Part shown: positions 7,848 through 15,084 of the stretch, piece after piece
Layout of the letters: each line of letters starts with the position of its first letter
Numbering within the stretch: position 1 is the stretch's first letter
Origin: Mariniphaga sp964398855
Lineage (GTDB): Bacteria; Bacteroidota; Bacteroidia; Bacteroidales; Prolixibacteraceae
Direction of reading: 5' to 3'
Length of the DNA stretch: 17,337 bases
Assembly (NCBI GenBank): GCA_964398855.1
Contig: CAYNOQ010000050.1
Location: 1-17,337 of the forward strand
Notes under the pieces: generated by a model
Seen by the model: the letters and a program-made list of their open reading frames with translations, nothing else
Told to the model about the DNA's origin: nothing
Database searches by the model: none
Program-made: the position numbers and the translations under genes

Positions 7848-8765
7848 TTATTTAAACTGAAACTGCCGGATTTCCTCTAACGTTGGCGTCGATGGCTGTG
7901 CTCCCATTCGCGTAACCGAAATGGCTGCTGCGCGCTGGGCAAAATCAATGGCAGCAGTTATCTCTGCACCGTCCGCAAGCGCCGAAGTCAAAGCTCCGTT
8001 AAACACATCGCCGGCGGCAGTAGTATCCACAACATCAACCTTATAGCCTGAAATTGCTCCTTCAAATCCGGGAGATTTCAGGTAAACGCCTTTTCTGCCC
8101 ATCGTGATGATGACCGTCCTGTTTTCGGCACCGGAAATTTTTTCTGCCATCTGCGGAATATCGTTTTCCGTAAATTCTTCAGTGCCTGAAAGAATCGCTG
8201 CTTCCGTTTCATTAGGGGTAATGACAGACACATTTTCCAGCAGGCTTTTTGGTATTTCCGTTCCGGGAGCCGGATTCAGAATAAAGGGAATCTTTTTTGA
8301 GCGGGCGATTTCTGCCAGCGCCTCTACCGTTTTCAGCGGAATTTCTAATTGTGCCAGCACCATTTTAGCGCCTTCAAAAGCTTTTTCAAACCGGTGAATA
8401 TCTTCCGGCAGAAGAAAACTGTTGGCGCCGGGCGCTACCGCAATACTGTTTTCTCCATCCTCTGCCACATTAATCAGTGCAATTCCGGAATGGGTTCCCC
8501 GTTGCACTTTTATAAATGAAACATCAATTCCCTCCTTTTTATAGTTTTCAACGGATTGCTTTCCAAAAGCATCATCGGAAACGCAGGTTATAAAGGTTAC
8601 ATCTGCACCGGCACGAGCGGCAGCAACTGCCTGATTTGCCCCTTTCCCGCCGGGAATAACCATAAAGTCAGCGCCAAGAACGGTTTCGCCCGGCGCGGGA
8701 ATATGCGGCACCCTGACCACCATATCCGTATTGGAACTGCCAACAACAACGATTTTATTCTTCAT
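7848..8765 (-). CDS. rbsK: Ribokinase (PfkB family)
   Basis: Ribokinase phosphorylates D-ribose at O5 with ATP, feeding the pentose phosphate pathway and PRPP synthesis. The 305-residue cytoplasmic protein has both PfkB signatures: GGKGANQAVAAARAG (39-53) and DTTAAGDVFNGAL (247-259, D253 the catalytic base). DTTAAGD, rather than DTTGAGD, is also the form in E. coli RbsK. NPAPGTEIP and TPNETEA, typical of ribokinases, are present. The start at 8765 lies 5 bp after the permease stop, so the two are probably co-translated. The nucleoside hydrolase and ARH-like lipoprotein downstream support ribose as substrate. A closely related sugar kinase such as deoxyribokinase is possible but less likely. 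Confidence 0.93.
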   Translation of the reverse strand: MKNKIVVVGSSNTDMVVRVPHIPAPGETVLGADFMVIPGGKGANQAVAAARAGADVTFITCVSDDAFGKQSVENYKKEGIDVSFIKVQRGTHSGIALINVAEDGENSIAVAPGANSFLLPEDIHRFEKAFEGAKMVLAQLEIPLKTVEALAEIARSKKIPFILNPAPGTEIPKSLLENVSVITPNETEAAILSGTEEFTENDIPQMAEKISGAENRTVIITMGRKGVYLKSPGFEGAISGYKVDVVDTTAAGDVFNGALTSALADGAEITAAIDFAQRAAAISVTRMGAQPSTPTLEEIRQFQFK

Positions 8766-8770
8766 GCCGA

Positions 8771-9772
8771 TTAAAATAATCTTGCAGCAATTATCAGTGC
8801 AAGTCCTACAACAAAGAACAGGAACATGGCTGTAAGTAAGCCGGTTACACCTTTCGCACCCTTAAATTCCTTCCAGATGAACACACCCCAAAGCGCTGCA
8901 ATGAGCGTGGCTCCCTGCCCCAATCCGTAGGAAATGGCAAATCCCGCCTGTTCGGCAGCAATAATGTTGAGCGTCATTCCCAAACTCCAGATTGCGCCGC
9001 CCAAAATTCCAATCAGATGCAGTTTTGTGTCTCCTTTTGCAAAATAATCTCTGAAAGTTGCCCTTTCGCCGTCAATGGGGCGATACATGAAAAAGGTATT
9101 CCATGCAAAGTTGGAAATCAGCAGTCCCACTGCAAAAACAACTGACGCAGTATATGGAGTCAGTTTTCCGGCTTCTGGATTTATAAAGTCGGCAGACATG
9201 GAAGCAGCCACAAAGCGGTAGAAAAATCCCATCAGAAAACCGGCAACTAACGAAATGATGATTCCTTTCCCGGAAGCTCCGGCGCCTTTTCCCGACATTT
9301 TCCGGTATGCCAGCGCATCTAAAATGATGGCTACGGTTACCAAAGCCACGCCGGTGAACAGAACCACCGGATTTCCGAGCGGTGTGGCGATAAAATTGGT
9401 TACAACGCCCAGCACCAATGCCAATCCGATGCCGATAGGGAAAGCAACCGACATTCCGGCAATGGCAATGGCGGCTACTAACAGAATATTGGCAAGATTA
9501 AAAACAACGCCGCCGGTGAATGCGGCAATAAGCGATTTTCCGTCAGCCTGCTGCAAGTCGGCAAGAAAACTCCTGCCTTCGGTGCCAATGCTGCCGGCTG
9601 TGAAGGCAAGCAGAAGCGCCAAAATCAGTACGCCAATGGCATAGTCCCAATAATAGAGCTGAAAGGGCCACTGTTTTTGAGCCATTTTTTGGGTATTAGC
9701 CCACGAACCCCAGCACAACATTGTGATAAAGGCAAGAAAAACTGCCCAACCGTAAGAATGAATAACTACCAT
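8771..9772 (-). CDS. GRP-family sugar permease (RhaT/GlcU-like)
   Basis: This 333-residue polytopic inner-membrane protein has about ten hydrophobic segments (near 8-26, 41-60, 81-104, 108-128, 135-153, 170-190, 211-230, 252-275, 278-297 and 306-330), the usual number for the glucose/ribose porter and RhaT families of the DMT superfamily. Characteristic pieces are an N-terminal aromatic segment (CWGSWANTQK), a Gly-rich AFPIGIGLALVLG, and late ISYGLGQGATLIAALWGVFIWKEF (split here only by helix boundaries). These transporters take up sugars by ion symport. Its stop is 5 bp before ribokinase, so ribose is the best inferred substrate; sequence alone cannot exclude glucose, rhamnose or another monosaccharide. 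The gene is preceded by the large palindromic repeat and may start its own transcript. Confidence 0.85.
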   Translation of the reverse strand: MVVIHSYGWAVFLAFITMLCWGSWANTQKMAQKQWPFQLYYWDYAIGVLILALLLAFTAGSIGTEGRSFLADLQQADGKSLIAAFTGGVVFNLANILLVAAIAIAGMSVAFPIGIGLALVLGVVTNFIATPLGNPVVLFTGVALVTVAIILDALAYRKMSGKGAGASGKGIIISLVAGFLMGFFYRFVAASMSADFINPEAGKLTPYTASVVFAVGLLISNFAWNTFFMYRPIDGERATFRDYFAKGDTKLHLIGILGGAIWSLGMTLNIIAAEQAGFAISYGLGQGATLIAALWGVFIWKEFKGAKGVTGLLTAMFLFFVVGLALIIAARLF

Positions 9773-9800
9773 GGTTTTGAAATTTTAGTTTTTAAATATT

Positions 9801-9992
9801 TTTTACGCGAAAAGAACTTTTTGCCACAAAAGCACAAAAACCTGCCTACCGACAGGCAGGCACGAAAACTCACAAATTATTTAAAACTGATTATCAGCTT
9901 TTTGTGAAACTTTGTGCCCGCCAAAGGCAGGATTTAGTGACTTTGTGGCATTTCTGTTTTTGAGTTTTTAATTATTTTCTCTTTGCGTGAAA
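9801..9992. repeat. Nested palindromic intergenic repeat element
   Basis: Three pairs of imperfect inverted arms are nested here. The outer pair is TTTTACGCGAA (9801-9811) with TTTGCGTGAAA (9982-9992). The middle pair is 9822-9838 (TGCCACAAA start) with 9934-9950 (CTTTGTGGCA end), 14 of 17 matching. The inner pair is 9861-9876 with TTTGTGAAACTTTGTG (9901-9916), 12 of 16 matching. Between middle and inner arms, CCTGCCT (9841-9847) and AGGCAGG (9854-9860) form a 7-bp hairpin. A matching arm, AGGCAGG, recurs on the other side (9925-9931). The element nearly fills the gap between two genes and resembles CACAAAG-type repeats remembered from other Bacteroidota genomes. It may attenuate transcription or protect transcript ends. 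Confidence 0.75.
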
Positions 9993-10001
9993 CTCTTCTC
10001 T

Positions 10002-11003
10002 TTATTCAGGGATATGCCTGTAGCAAACCCTTATGCTCTCCAATGCCGATTCGGGGGAAGATTTCACAGGTTTTTCACCCGATTCAACGCATGAAATGAA
10101 ATAGTTGATTTCGGAAGAAAACCCATCGTTTGCATCACCTGCCGGAGCAAGCTCCGACTGAGAATTGGTTGCCACTACAATATTTTCAGGATTTTCGGAA
10201 GTATAAAAAACACTTGCATTTTCAAACTGAGCCGAAAACCGCGCCTGAAAAGGATATTCCGTATGAAAAACATTTCCTCCTTCAATCCTGACCTGCAGCT
10301 CCTTCCCCGGATAGCTCCAGTTAGCAGACACATAATCATACGCACTCAATTTTCCCGGCAGATTGAAGGAACTGATTTCTCCGGGAACACCGCACACCCA
10401 CTGCGCAAAATCAATATCGTGAATGACCAGATCGAACAGCGCTCCCCCCGATGAGCCAAACTCTTTCTGCCTGTCAATCCACTGCCCCCACGCCGGCACA
10501 CCCGAAAACCGGGAGAGCGACAGAAACTTCAGTCTCCCATATTTCTCACTGTCAATCAGGTCTTTCAGATAAGAATACGCAGGCATAAACCTGACCACAT
10601 GCCCCACCATCAGAATCCTGTTTTTCTCCTGTGCTAACCGAATCAGCGTTTCGCCCTCCTCCACACTCAGCACAAACGGTTTTTCCACAAAAACATGAAC
10701 GCCGGCTTCAAGTGCAAGTTTAACCATCTCAAAATGCAGCTTTGTGTGCACAGAAATAATGCAGGCATCAGGTTTTTCAGTTTCAAGGCATTTTTCAAAA
10801 TCGTCGTAAATATTCACCTTTTCAAGGTCTTTTGCCGCAAGAGCATCCGTGGCGAAATTTCCTGTTTGTTCTCTGAGTTTTTTAAAAATACCCTCCTTAT
10901 CTTTATCCACAATGGCAGCAAGGCGCACAGCGGGATTCTTCAAAATATTACCGGTGTGGGTCATTCCCATAAACCCAAACCCTACAACTACAATTTTCAC
11001 CAT
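10002..11003 (-). CDS. Gfo/Idh/MocA-family oxidoreductase (cytoplasmic)
   Basis: The 333-residue NAD(P)-dependent sugar or cyclitol dehydrogenase of this superfamily begins with a Rossmann fold (GFGFMG, 8-13). VEKPF follows (96-100, K98 the usual catalytic Lys), then the C-terminal alpha/beta domain containing GGALFDLVIHDIDFA (176-190, D181 and H185 in the catalytic positions). There is no signal peptide. Its ATG follows the stop of the lactonase-like gene after one base, so it is very likely translationally coupled. Members oxidise or epimerise hydroxyls of sugars, inositols or glycosides; the substrate here is unknown. It shares the cluster with an exported paralogue, suggesting two redox steps in different compartments. 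Confidence 0.9.
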   Translation of the reverse strand: MVKIVVVGFGFMGMTHTGNILKNPAVRLAAIVDKDKEGIFKKLREQTGNFATDALAAKDLEKVNIYDDFEKCLETEKPDACIISVHTKLHFEMVKLALEAGVHVFVEKPFVLSVEEGETLIRLAQEKNRILMVGHVVRFMPAYSYLKDLIDSEKYGRLKFLSLSRFSGVPAWGQWIDRQKEFGSSGGALFDLVIHDIDFAQWVCGVPGEISSFNLPGKLSAYDYVSANWSYPGKELQVRIEGGNVFHTEYPFQARFSAQFENASVFYTSENPENIVVATNSQSELAPAGDANDGFSSEINYFISCVESGEKPVKSSPESALESIRVCYRHIPE

Positions 11004-11004
11004 A

Positions 11005-11886
11005 TCAATTCACTCCTTTTACTTTCATTTTTAATGTATATACTGATGTTCGCGCCGTAATGAACAGCACGTTTTTTTTCTTTCCGCCAAAACAGACATT
11101 GGAGGGACTTTCAGGCACGTCAATCTCGTTAATCAACTCTCCATCAGGAGAGTAAACCCACACTTTCCCCAAGGTAAGATAAACATTTCCCTTATTGTCG
11201 ATGGTCATTCCGTCAGACCCGTTTGGTGCAAAAAAAGTTTTATTCGCGAGAGAGCCATCCGGCTGAATATCATATTTCCATGTTTTCCGGTCATTAATAT
11301 CCGACACATAAAGCGTTTTGCCGTCGGGCGTTCCAACTAATCCGTTGGGCTGCTTGTAGTCATCAATCACACGGGTGATTTTCCCGTCAGGACTGATGTA
11401 ATAAACCCCGCGCACCTCCTGCTCTTCACCGCGCCCCTCTTCCCACCATTTTCGATGATAGTAGGAATCTGTAATATAAATTTTCCTATCACGCGAAACC
11501 CAAACATCATTTGGTCCGTTGAGCAATTTTCCGTCATATCCTTCGTGAACAAGGTGAAAAGCTTTGTTTTGGTCGAAATAGCCCAACTGATTGTGCAGAT
11601 CAGCACAAGTGTATAAATTGCCTTTCCGGTCGAAATACATACCGTTGGAACGGCGCGTTCCTTCCAGCCAGAGCGACACCCCGTTTTTTTCGTCCCAAAC
11701 ATAAATCCGGTCATTTGGCTGATCTGTGAAATAGACCCTGCCATTGTAGGCTTCGGCAGGTCCCTCGGTAAACGAATAGCCACTGCCGGCTTTTTCAACT
11801 ACTGCATTTTTTTGAATGATTTCCCCTTTTTGAGCATTTGCCAAAAGGGAAAAAAGCAAGAAAAAAGAGAAAAGAGAAGTTTTCAT
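11005..11886 (-). CDS. Secreted SMP-30/gluconolactonase-like protein
   Basis: This 293-residue protein starts with a Sec signal peptide (MKTSLFSFFLLFSLLANA, cleavage likely after A18). A six-bladed beta-propeller of the SMP-30/gluconolactonase/LRE family follows. The three expected metal ligands are visible in context: E41 in FTEGP, N181 in QPNGLVGTPDG, and D225 in GSDGMTIDNKGN. NGPNDVW (123-129) and LYVSDINDR are also typical. Family members hydrolyse sugar lactones in a divalent-metal-dependent way. Placed between two dehydrogenases, it could open a lactone made by the exported one in the periplasm (inference). It lies 62 bp after the Tat-signal gene and one base before the cytoplasmic oxidoreductase. 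Confidence 0.87.
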   Translation of the reverse strand: MKTSLFSFFLLFSLLANAQKGEIIQKNAVVEKAGSGYSFTEGPAEAYNGRVYFTDQPNDRIYVWDEKNGVSLWLEGTRRSNGMYFDRKGNLYTCADLHNQLGYFDQNKAFHLVHEGYDGKLLNGPNDVWVSRDRKIYITDSYYHRKWWEEGRGEEQEVRGVYYISPDGKITRVIDDYKQPNGLVGTPDGKTLYVSDINDRKTWKYDIQPDGSLANKTFFAPNGSDGMTIDNKGNVYLTLGKVWVYSPDGELINEIDVPESPSNVCFGGKKKNVLFITARTSVYTLKMKVKGVN

Positions 11887-11948
11887 TTTGATTATGTTTT
11901 TATTTTTACAAAATCCTCATACATCAAATAATCAACTGACTACAAACA

Positions 11949-13229
11949 TCATACAGGACGAATATAACCGCCTCTGTATTTTCTGGCAAGCAGCTTTGCT
12001 GCCGTTTCATTTTCAACAATCGTTTTTTGGGCATTATCCCATTTTACACCGGAGCCGGTGTAGTAAGAGATCATTGCAAGCTGTACGGTTGTGGTAGATT
12101 TCCAGGCATCTTCGGTGGTGCAGCTCAGCAGTTTTTTGTCGTTCGCTTTCACAGCCCGAATAAAATCTGCAACATGTTTCTCCTGCACGTCCGGGGTCGG
12201 AGTTTCCATAATTTGCTGCTGTCGGTCTCTTCCGACGGGTTGCAACATCAATCCGTCATTGGAAGCAAACAGGGTGGCTTTTTCGCCATAAAAGAAAATT
12301 CCGTTGTTGAAACGGGCGTCAAACTCACCGGTTCCCCAAAGCCGGTGCTCCCATAAAACGGGGCACTCTTTAAAATTCATGGTAACGTTCAGCGTATCGG
12401 GAGTTGTAATCCTTCCCTTCAGTATATCCAGAGCGCCTTCGGCATGAATTGAATCCGGAATTTCCATGCCCATCACCGTGCGGATAATATCGATATGATG
12501 AATTCCCCAATCCACTAAATGTCCGTTTCCGTACTCTTTTTCCAGTCTCCATGCCTTGTGCCCGATACTGGGTCTGTAGGGAAGTTTTGGCGCCGGTCCA
12601 CACCAGGCATCCCAATCCAATGAAGCGGGCGGCTCCTGAATTGTGGTATCTTCCTGCCCCGGATTATAGTGAATTTGGGCAGCAATCTGCCGGATTTTTC
12701 CGGTTGTACCGTTTTCAATCAGCTCTCTGACTTTTTGAAATGAAGCGCTCTGTCGTCTTTGGAAACCAATCTGCACAATATTTCCGGCTTTTTCCACCGC
12801 TTTCACCATCGCCTTGCCCTCCTCCACATCATAAGCAAGCGGTTTTTCGCAATAGATGTGCAGCCCTTTTTCGCAGGCGGCAATAAACTGGAGTGCGTGC
12901 CATTGCGGCGGAGTTCCGATAATCACTGCTTCCAGGTTTTTTATTTCTAACAGTTCCCGGTAATCCTTAAATTTTCGGGGAAGACTTCCCTGCAGTTTCG
13001 CGATTTCGCGGGCGCTGTTTTCCAGATGTTCCGAATCCACATCGCAAACTGCCACAATCTCCACGTCGCCAACTTTAAATGCGGCATTAACTATCACCAT
13101 TCCGTACCAGCCGCAGCCAATCAGCCCGACTTTGATTTTCGGTTCGTGCATAAATGCCGGCATACGAACTGACGCAACTATTCCGGCTGTTCCGGCAGAT
13201 GCTTTTTGCAAAAATGACCTTCTGTCCAT
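11949..13229 (-). CDS. Tat-exported Gfo/Idh/MocA-family oxidoreductase
   Basis: The 426-residue protein begins MDRRSFLQKASAG, a twin-arginine motif (RRSFLQK) followed by a mildly hydrophobic segment, so it is predicted to be folded with its cofactor and exported by Tat. After the signal come GLIGCGWYG (35-43, nucleotide binding), CEKPLA (127-132, K129) and a C-terminal domain containing GNGHLVDWGIHHIDI with the usual Asp and His. Bacteroidota carry many exported paralogues, some NAD-dependent glycosidases or glycoside oxidases with tightly held NAD. The substrate here cannot be told. It is the first gene of the minus-strand cluster and is preceded by a 412-bp divergent regulatory region. Confidence 0.9.
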   Translation of the reverse strand: MDRRSFLQKASAGTAGIVASVRMPAFMHEPKIKVGLIGCGWYGMVIVNAAFKVGDVEIVAVCDVDSEHLENSAREIAKLQGSLPRKFKDYRELLEIKNLEAVIIGTPPQWHALQFIAACEKGLHIYCEKPLAYDVEEGKAMVKAVEKAGNIVQIGFQRRQSASFQKVRELIENGTTGKIRQIAAQIHYNPGQEDTTIQEPPASLDWDAWCGPAPKLPYRPSIGHKAWRLEKEYGNGHLVDWGIHHIDIIRTVMGMEIPDSIHAEGALDILKGRITTPDTLNVTMNFKECPVLWEHRLWGTGEFDARFNNGIFFYGEKATLFASNDGLMLQPVGRDRQQQIMETPTPDVQEKHVADFIRAVKANDKKLLSCTTEDAWKSTTTVQLAMISYYTGSGVKWDNAQKTIVENETAAKLLARKYRGGYIRPV

Positions 13230-13262
13230 GTTTTTCAGATTATTTTACCACAATGAATACCC

Positions 13263-13279
13263 GCTTTAAATTATAAAGC
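13263..13279. promoter_or_regulatory. Inverted repeat in the leader of the oxidoreductase cluster
   Basis: GCTTTA and TAAAGC form a perfect inverted repeat around five A/T bases. It lies between the candidate promoter and the ATG at 13229, a suitable place for an operator. No regulator gene is in the window to pair with it. Confidence 0.35.
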
Positions 13280-13305
13280 AAGTAAAAAAAATTACTGCTA
13301 TATTG

Positions 13306-13335
13306 CAATTTTATGCGCTGCCAATTCACAGCAAA
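13306..13335 (-). promoter_or_regulatory. Candidate promoter of the seven-gene cluster
   Basis: The minus strand has TTTG (13335-13332), an 18-bp spacer and TAAAATTG (13313-13306). The latter matches TAnnTTTG at all fixed positions but one. Transcription would start about 70 nt upstream of the Tat-signal oxidoreductase ATG. The remaining leader is AT-rich and includes the inverted repeat at 13263-13279. Confidence 0.35.
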
Positions 13336-13386
13336 ATAGCATTTTTTCTTCGGTTCAAAGTGATTTCTGTCAATAAATCAGGAAAG

Positions 13387-13465
13387 ATTTTCCGGAATCG
13401 GTCAAATTTGAACTAATTTTGAATAAAATATCTGTGAAGAAATTTTCCGGAATACTTTTAATTTG
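13387..13465. repeat. Two-copy direct repeat ATTTTCCGGAAT-N7-ATTTG
   Basis: ATTTTCCGGAAT occurs exactly at 13387-13398 and 13442-13453. In both copies ATTTG follows after exactly seven unlike bases (13406-13410 and 13461-13465). The start-to-start distance is 55 bp. Each copy contains the palindrome TTCCGGAA. Conservation of two blocks at fixed spacing, with divergent bases between, looks more like a pair of regulator-binding sites than a simple duplication. Confidence 0.55.
13407..13436 (+). promoter_or_regulatory. Candidate promoter upstream of the PHP membrane protein
   Basis: TTTG (13407-13410) lies 18 bp before TATCTGTG (13429-13436), a 7-of-8 class match to TAnnTTTG. A full match to the -7 box, TAATTTTG, overlaps at 13414-13421 but lacks a proper -33 box. 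Either would give a leader of roughly 200 nt, so a closer promoter may have been missed. Confidence 0.3.
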
Positions 13466-13508
13466 TTGTAACTCAAATGCTGTAAACTTTACGACTGAAA
13501 AAATGTAA

Positions 13509-13523
13509 GCAACAATATGTTGC
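13509..13523. promoter_or_regulatory. Perfect inverted repeat GCAACA-ATA-TGTTGC
   Basis: Six-base arms pair perfectly around three bases, a typical size for a dimeric repressor site. A smaller palindrome, GTAAACTTTAC, lies just upstream (13482-13492). Downstream, 13545-13600 looks like a decayed copy of the TTTGTGGT/TCACAAAGAAC repeat type. No gene was found in 13230-13641. Confidence 0.4.
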
Positions 13524-13641
13524 AAAATTGATTAAATAAAACGCTGTGGCTTTTTGTGGTGAGAAAAAGATTTTATCACAAAGAACAGGAAGCTTCACGG
13601 AAAAAACAATTGAATTATTTATAAGGAAGAATATTTAAAAA

Positions 13642-15084
13642 ATGAATAAAAAAATTTGGTATCTGCCATTGGGATTATCGCTTATCATAGCATTGACAGC
13701 GGTTCTCTTTCATTATCCCGTCCATATTGAAAATGCTCTGACTCTGGAACCTGAAACGGGTTTCGGAGTGCGGCTCAACACTTTAAAAACCGTTTTTGAG
13801 CCGGCATTGGGCATTCTGGTTTATTTCAACCGGGCTTTATATCCAATCAAAGAATTAGTATTCGTGCTTTACTGGGTGGTATTGGTTTTTATCGTTTATA
13901 CGCTGGCAAAGGCATTGATGCAGAAAGAGAGAAAACAGCGAAACAGTTTTTTGAGAGAACAGCTTATCAATTTACCCATCGTCATCGGGTTATGGTTCAC
14001 TTTTTTTGTGATTGCCCTTTTTATTCACCTGCCCAATGATCGGATTGTGAACAAGACGGAAAATCAGGTACTTGTTACAACGCACACCCATTCCGAGTTT
14101 AGTCACGACGGGCTTATTTCACAGGAAAACCTGCTGAAATGGCACCGGCGCAATGGCTTTGATGCTTTTTTCATCACCGACCACAGTAACCATAAACAGA
14201 CGCTTGAGTTTGTGAATTCACGCCGCAACAAGGAGTTGTCCGGCGAACCGTTCGTCTTTTGTGGAGAAGAGTTTTCCGGAAGTAACCACCTCAGCCTCCT
14301 TGGACTGAAAAGCGATTTCAGCACTAAAGGATTGCCCGATTCGGCTGTTGTGGCAATGGCACGGGCTGAAGGGGCTGCCGTCCTTGTGAACCACTGGTTT
14401 GACGGCGAACGAAAAACGCTCGAATACTACCGCGACCTTGGCGTTGACGGTTTTGAAATTGAAAATACGGCAACTGATAAGCGGTATGACCGCGAAGTTT
14501 ACCGGCGCATTAAATCCTTTTGTGAAGCGAATGACCTGATTATGAACGGCGGGCTTGATTTTCACGGCTACGGCGGTGTCTGCACCCTCTGGAATGCCTT
14601 TCTGATTCCGGAATGGAACAGTTTAAACTGGTACGAAAAAGAGGAGGCAATTCTGAGCATTATCAAAACACGCGACCAAAGCAAGCTAAAGGTGCTTCTG
14701 CTGAATGACAGATCATATTATGAAATGAAGAACCTGTTTTTTCGTCAGATTGCAACGTTTGTAAACTATTTCAGAACGCTCAGATTCACTCAGGTTTTAT
14801 CATGGATTTTCTGGATTTTTCTTCTGATATATCTCCGCCGGGAAACCGGATACGGACAACGGTTTTCATGCCGAAAAGTCCTTCCCGTAATCGGAACGGC
14901 AGGCGGTCTGTTCCTGATCATTCTGGGACTTGCCTTTATTTTCAGAATTCAGGATGTGGAAGGATTCACCAAAATTTACCCAAAATACAGCCGGATTCTG
15001 TTCTATGCAGGTTCTCCGCTGCTTATTTTTTCACTGATCACCACTTATTTCAGAGTTTTCAGAGACAAAAGGGATAGCAGATAA
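13642..15084 (+). CDS. Membrane-anchored PHP-domain metallohydrolase
   Basis: The 480-residue protein has three N-terminal membrane segments (about 5-23, 71-91, 111-129), a PHP-type metallohydrolase domain (about 140-340) and three C-terminal segments (about 385-398, 413-434, 452-470). PHP metal residues are visible: HTHSEFSHDG (H148, H150, H155, D156), FITDHSNH (D180, H181, H184), GEEFS (E199, E200), H206, VNHWFDG (H251) and GLDFHGYGG (D306, H308). Basic residues lie at the N-terminus, in 92-110, in 399-412 and at the C-terminus, which by the positive-inside rule places the catalytic domain in the periplasm. PHP enzymes hydrolyse phosphoesters, and CehA-like relatives other esters; the substrate is unknown. 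AAGGAAG about 14 bases before the ATG may serve as ribosome-binding site. Its stop abuts that of the convergent GH2 gene. Confidence 0.85.
   Translation: MNKKIWYLPLGLSLIIALTAVLFHYPVHIENALTLEPETGFGVRLNTLKTVFEPALGILVYFNRALYPIKELVFVLYWVVLVFIVYTLAKALMQKERKQRNSFLREQLINLPIVIGLWFTFFVIALFIHLPNDRIVNKTENQVLVTTHTHSEFSHDGLISQENLLKWHRRNGFDAFFITDHSNHKQTLEFVNSRRNKELSGEPFVFCGEEFSGSNHLSLLGLKSDFSTKGLPDSAVVAMARAEGAAVLVNHWFDGERKTLEYYRDLGVDGFEIENTATDKRYDREVYRRIKSFCEANDLIMNGGLDFHGYGGVCTLWNAFLIPEWNSLNWYEKEEAILSIIKTRDQSKLKVLLLNDRSYYEMKNLFFRQIATFVNYFRTLRFTQVLSWIFWIFLLIYLRRETGYGQRFSCRKVLPVIGTAGGLFLIILGLAFIFRIQDVEGFTKIYPKYSRILFYAGSPLLIFSLITTYFRVFRDKRDSR

Noticed and set aside
9841..9931. The hairpin pairs as a CRISPR fragment or tRNA-like gene.
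   Set aside because: There are no evenly spaced direct repeats with unique spacers and no T-loop or anticodon-like arrangement; the structure is a nested inverted repeat.
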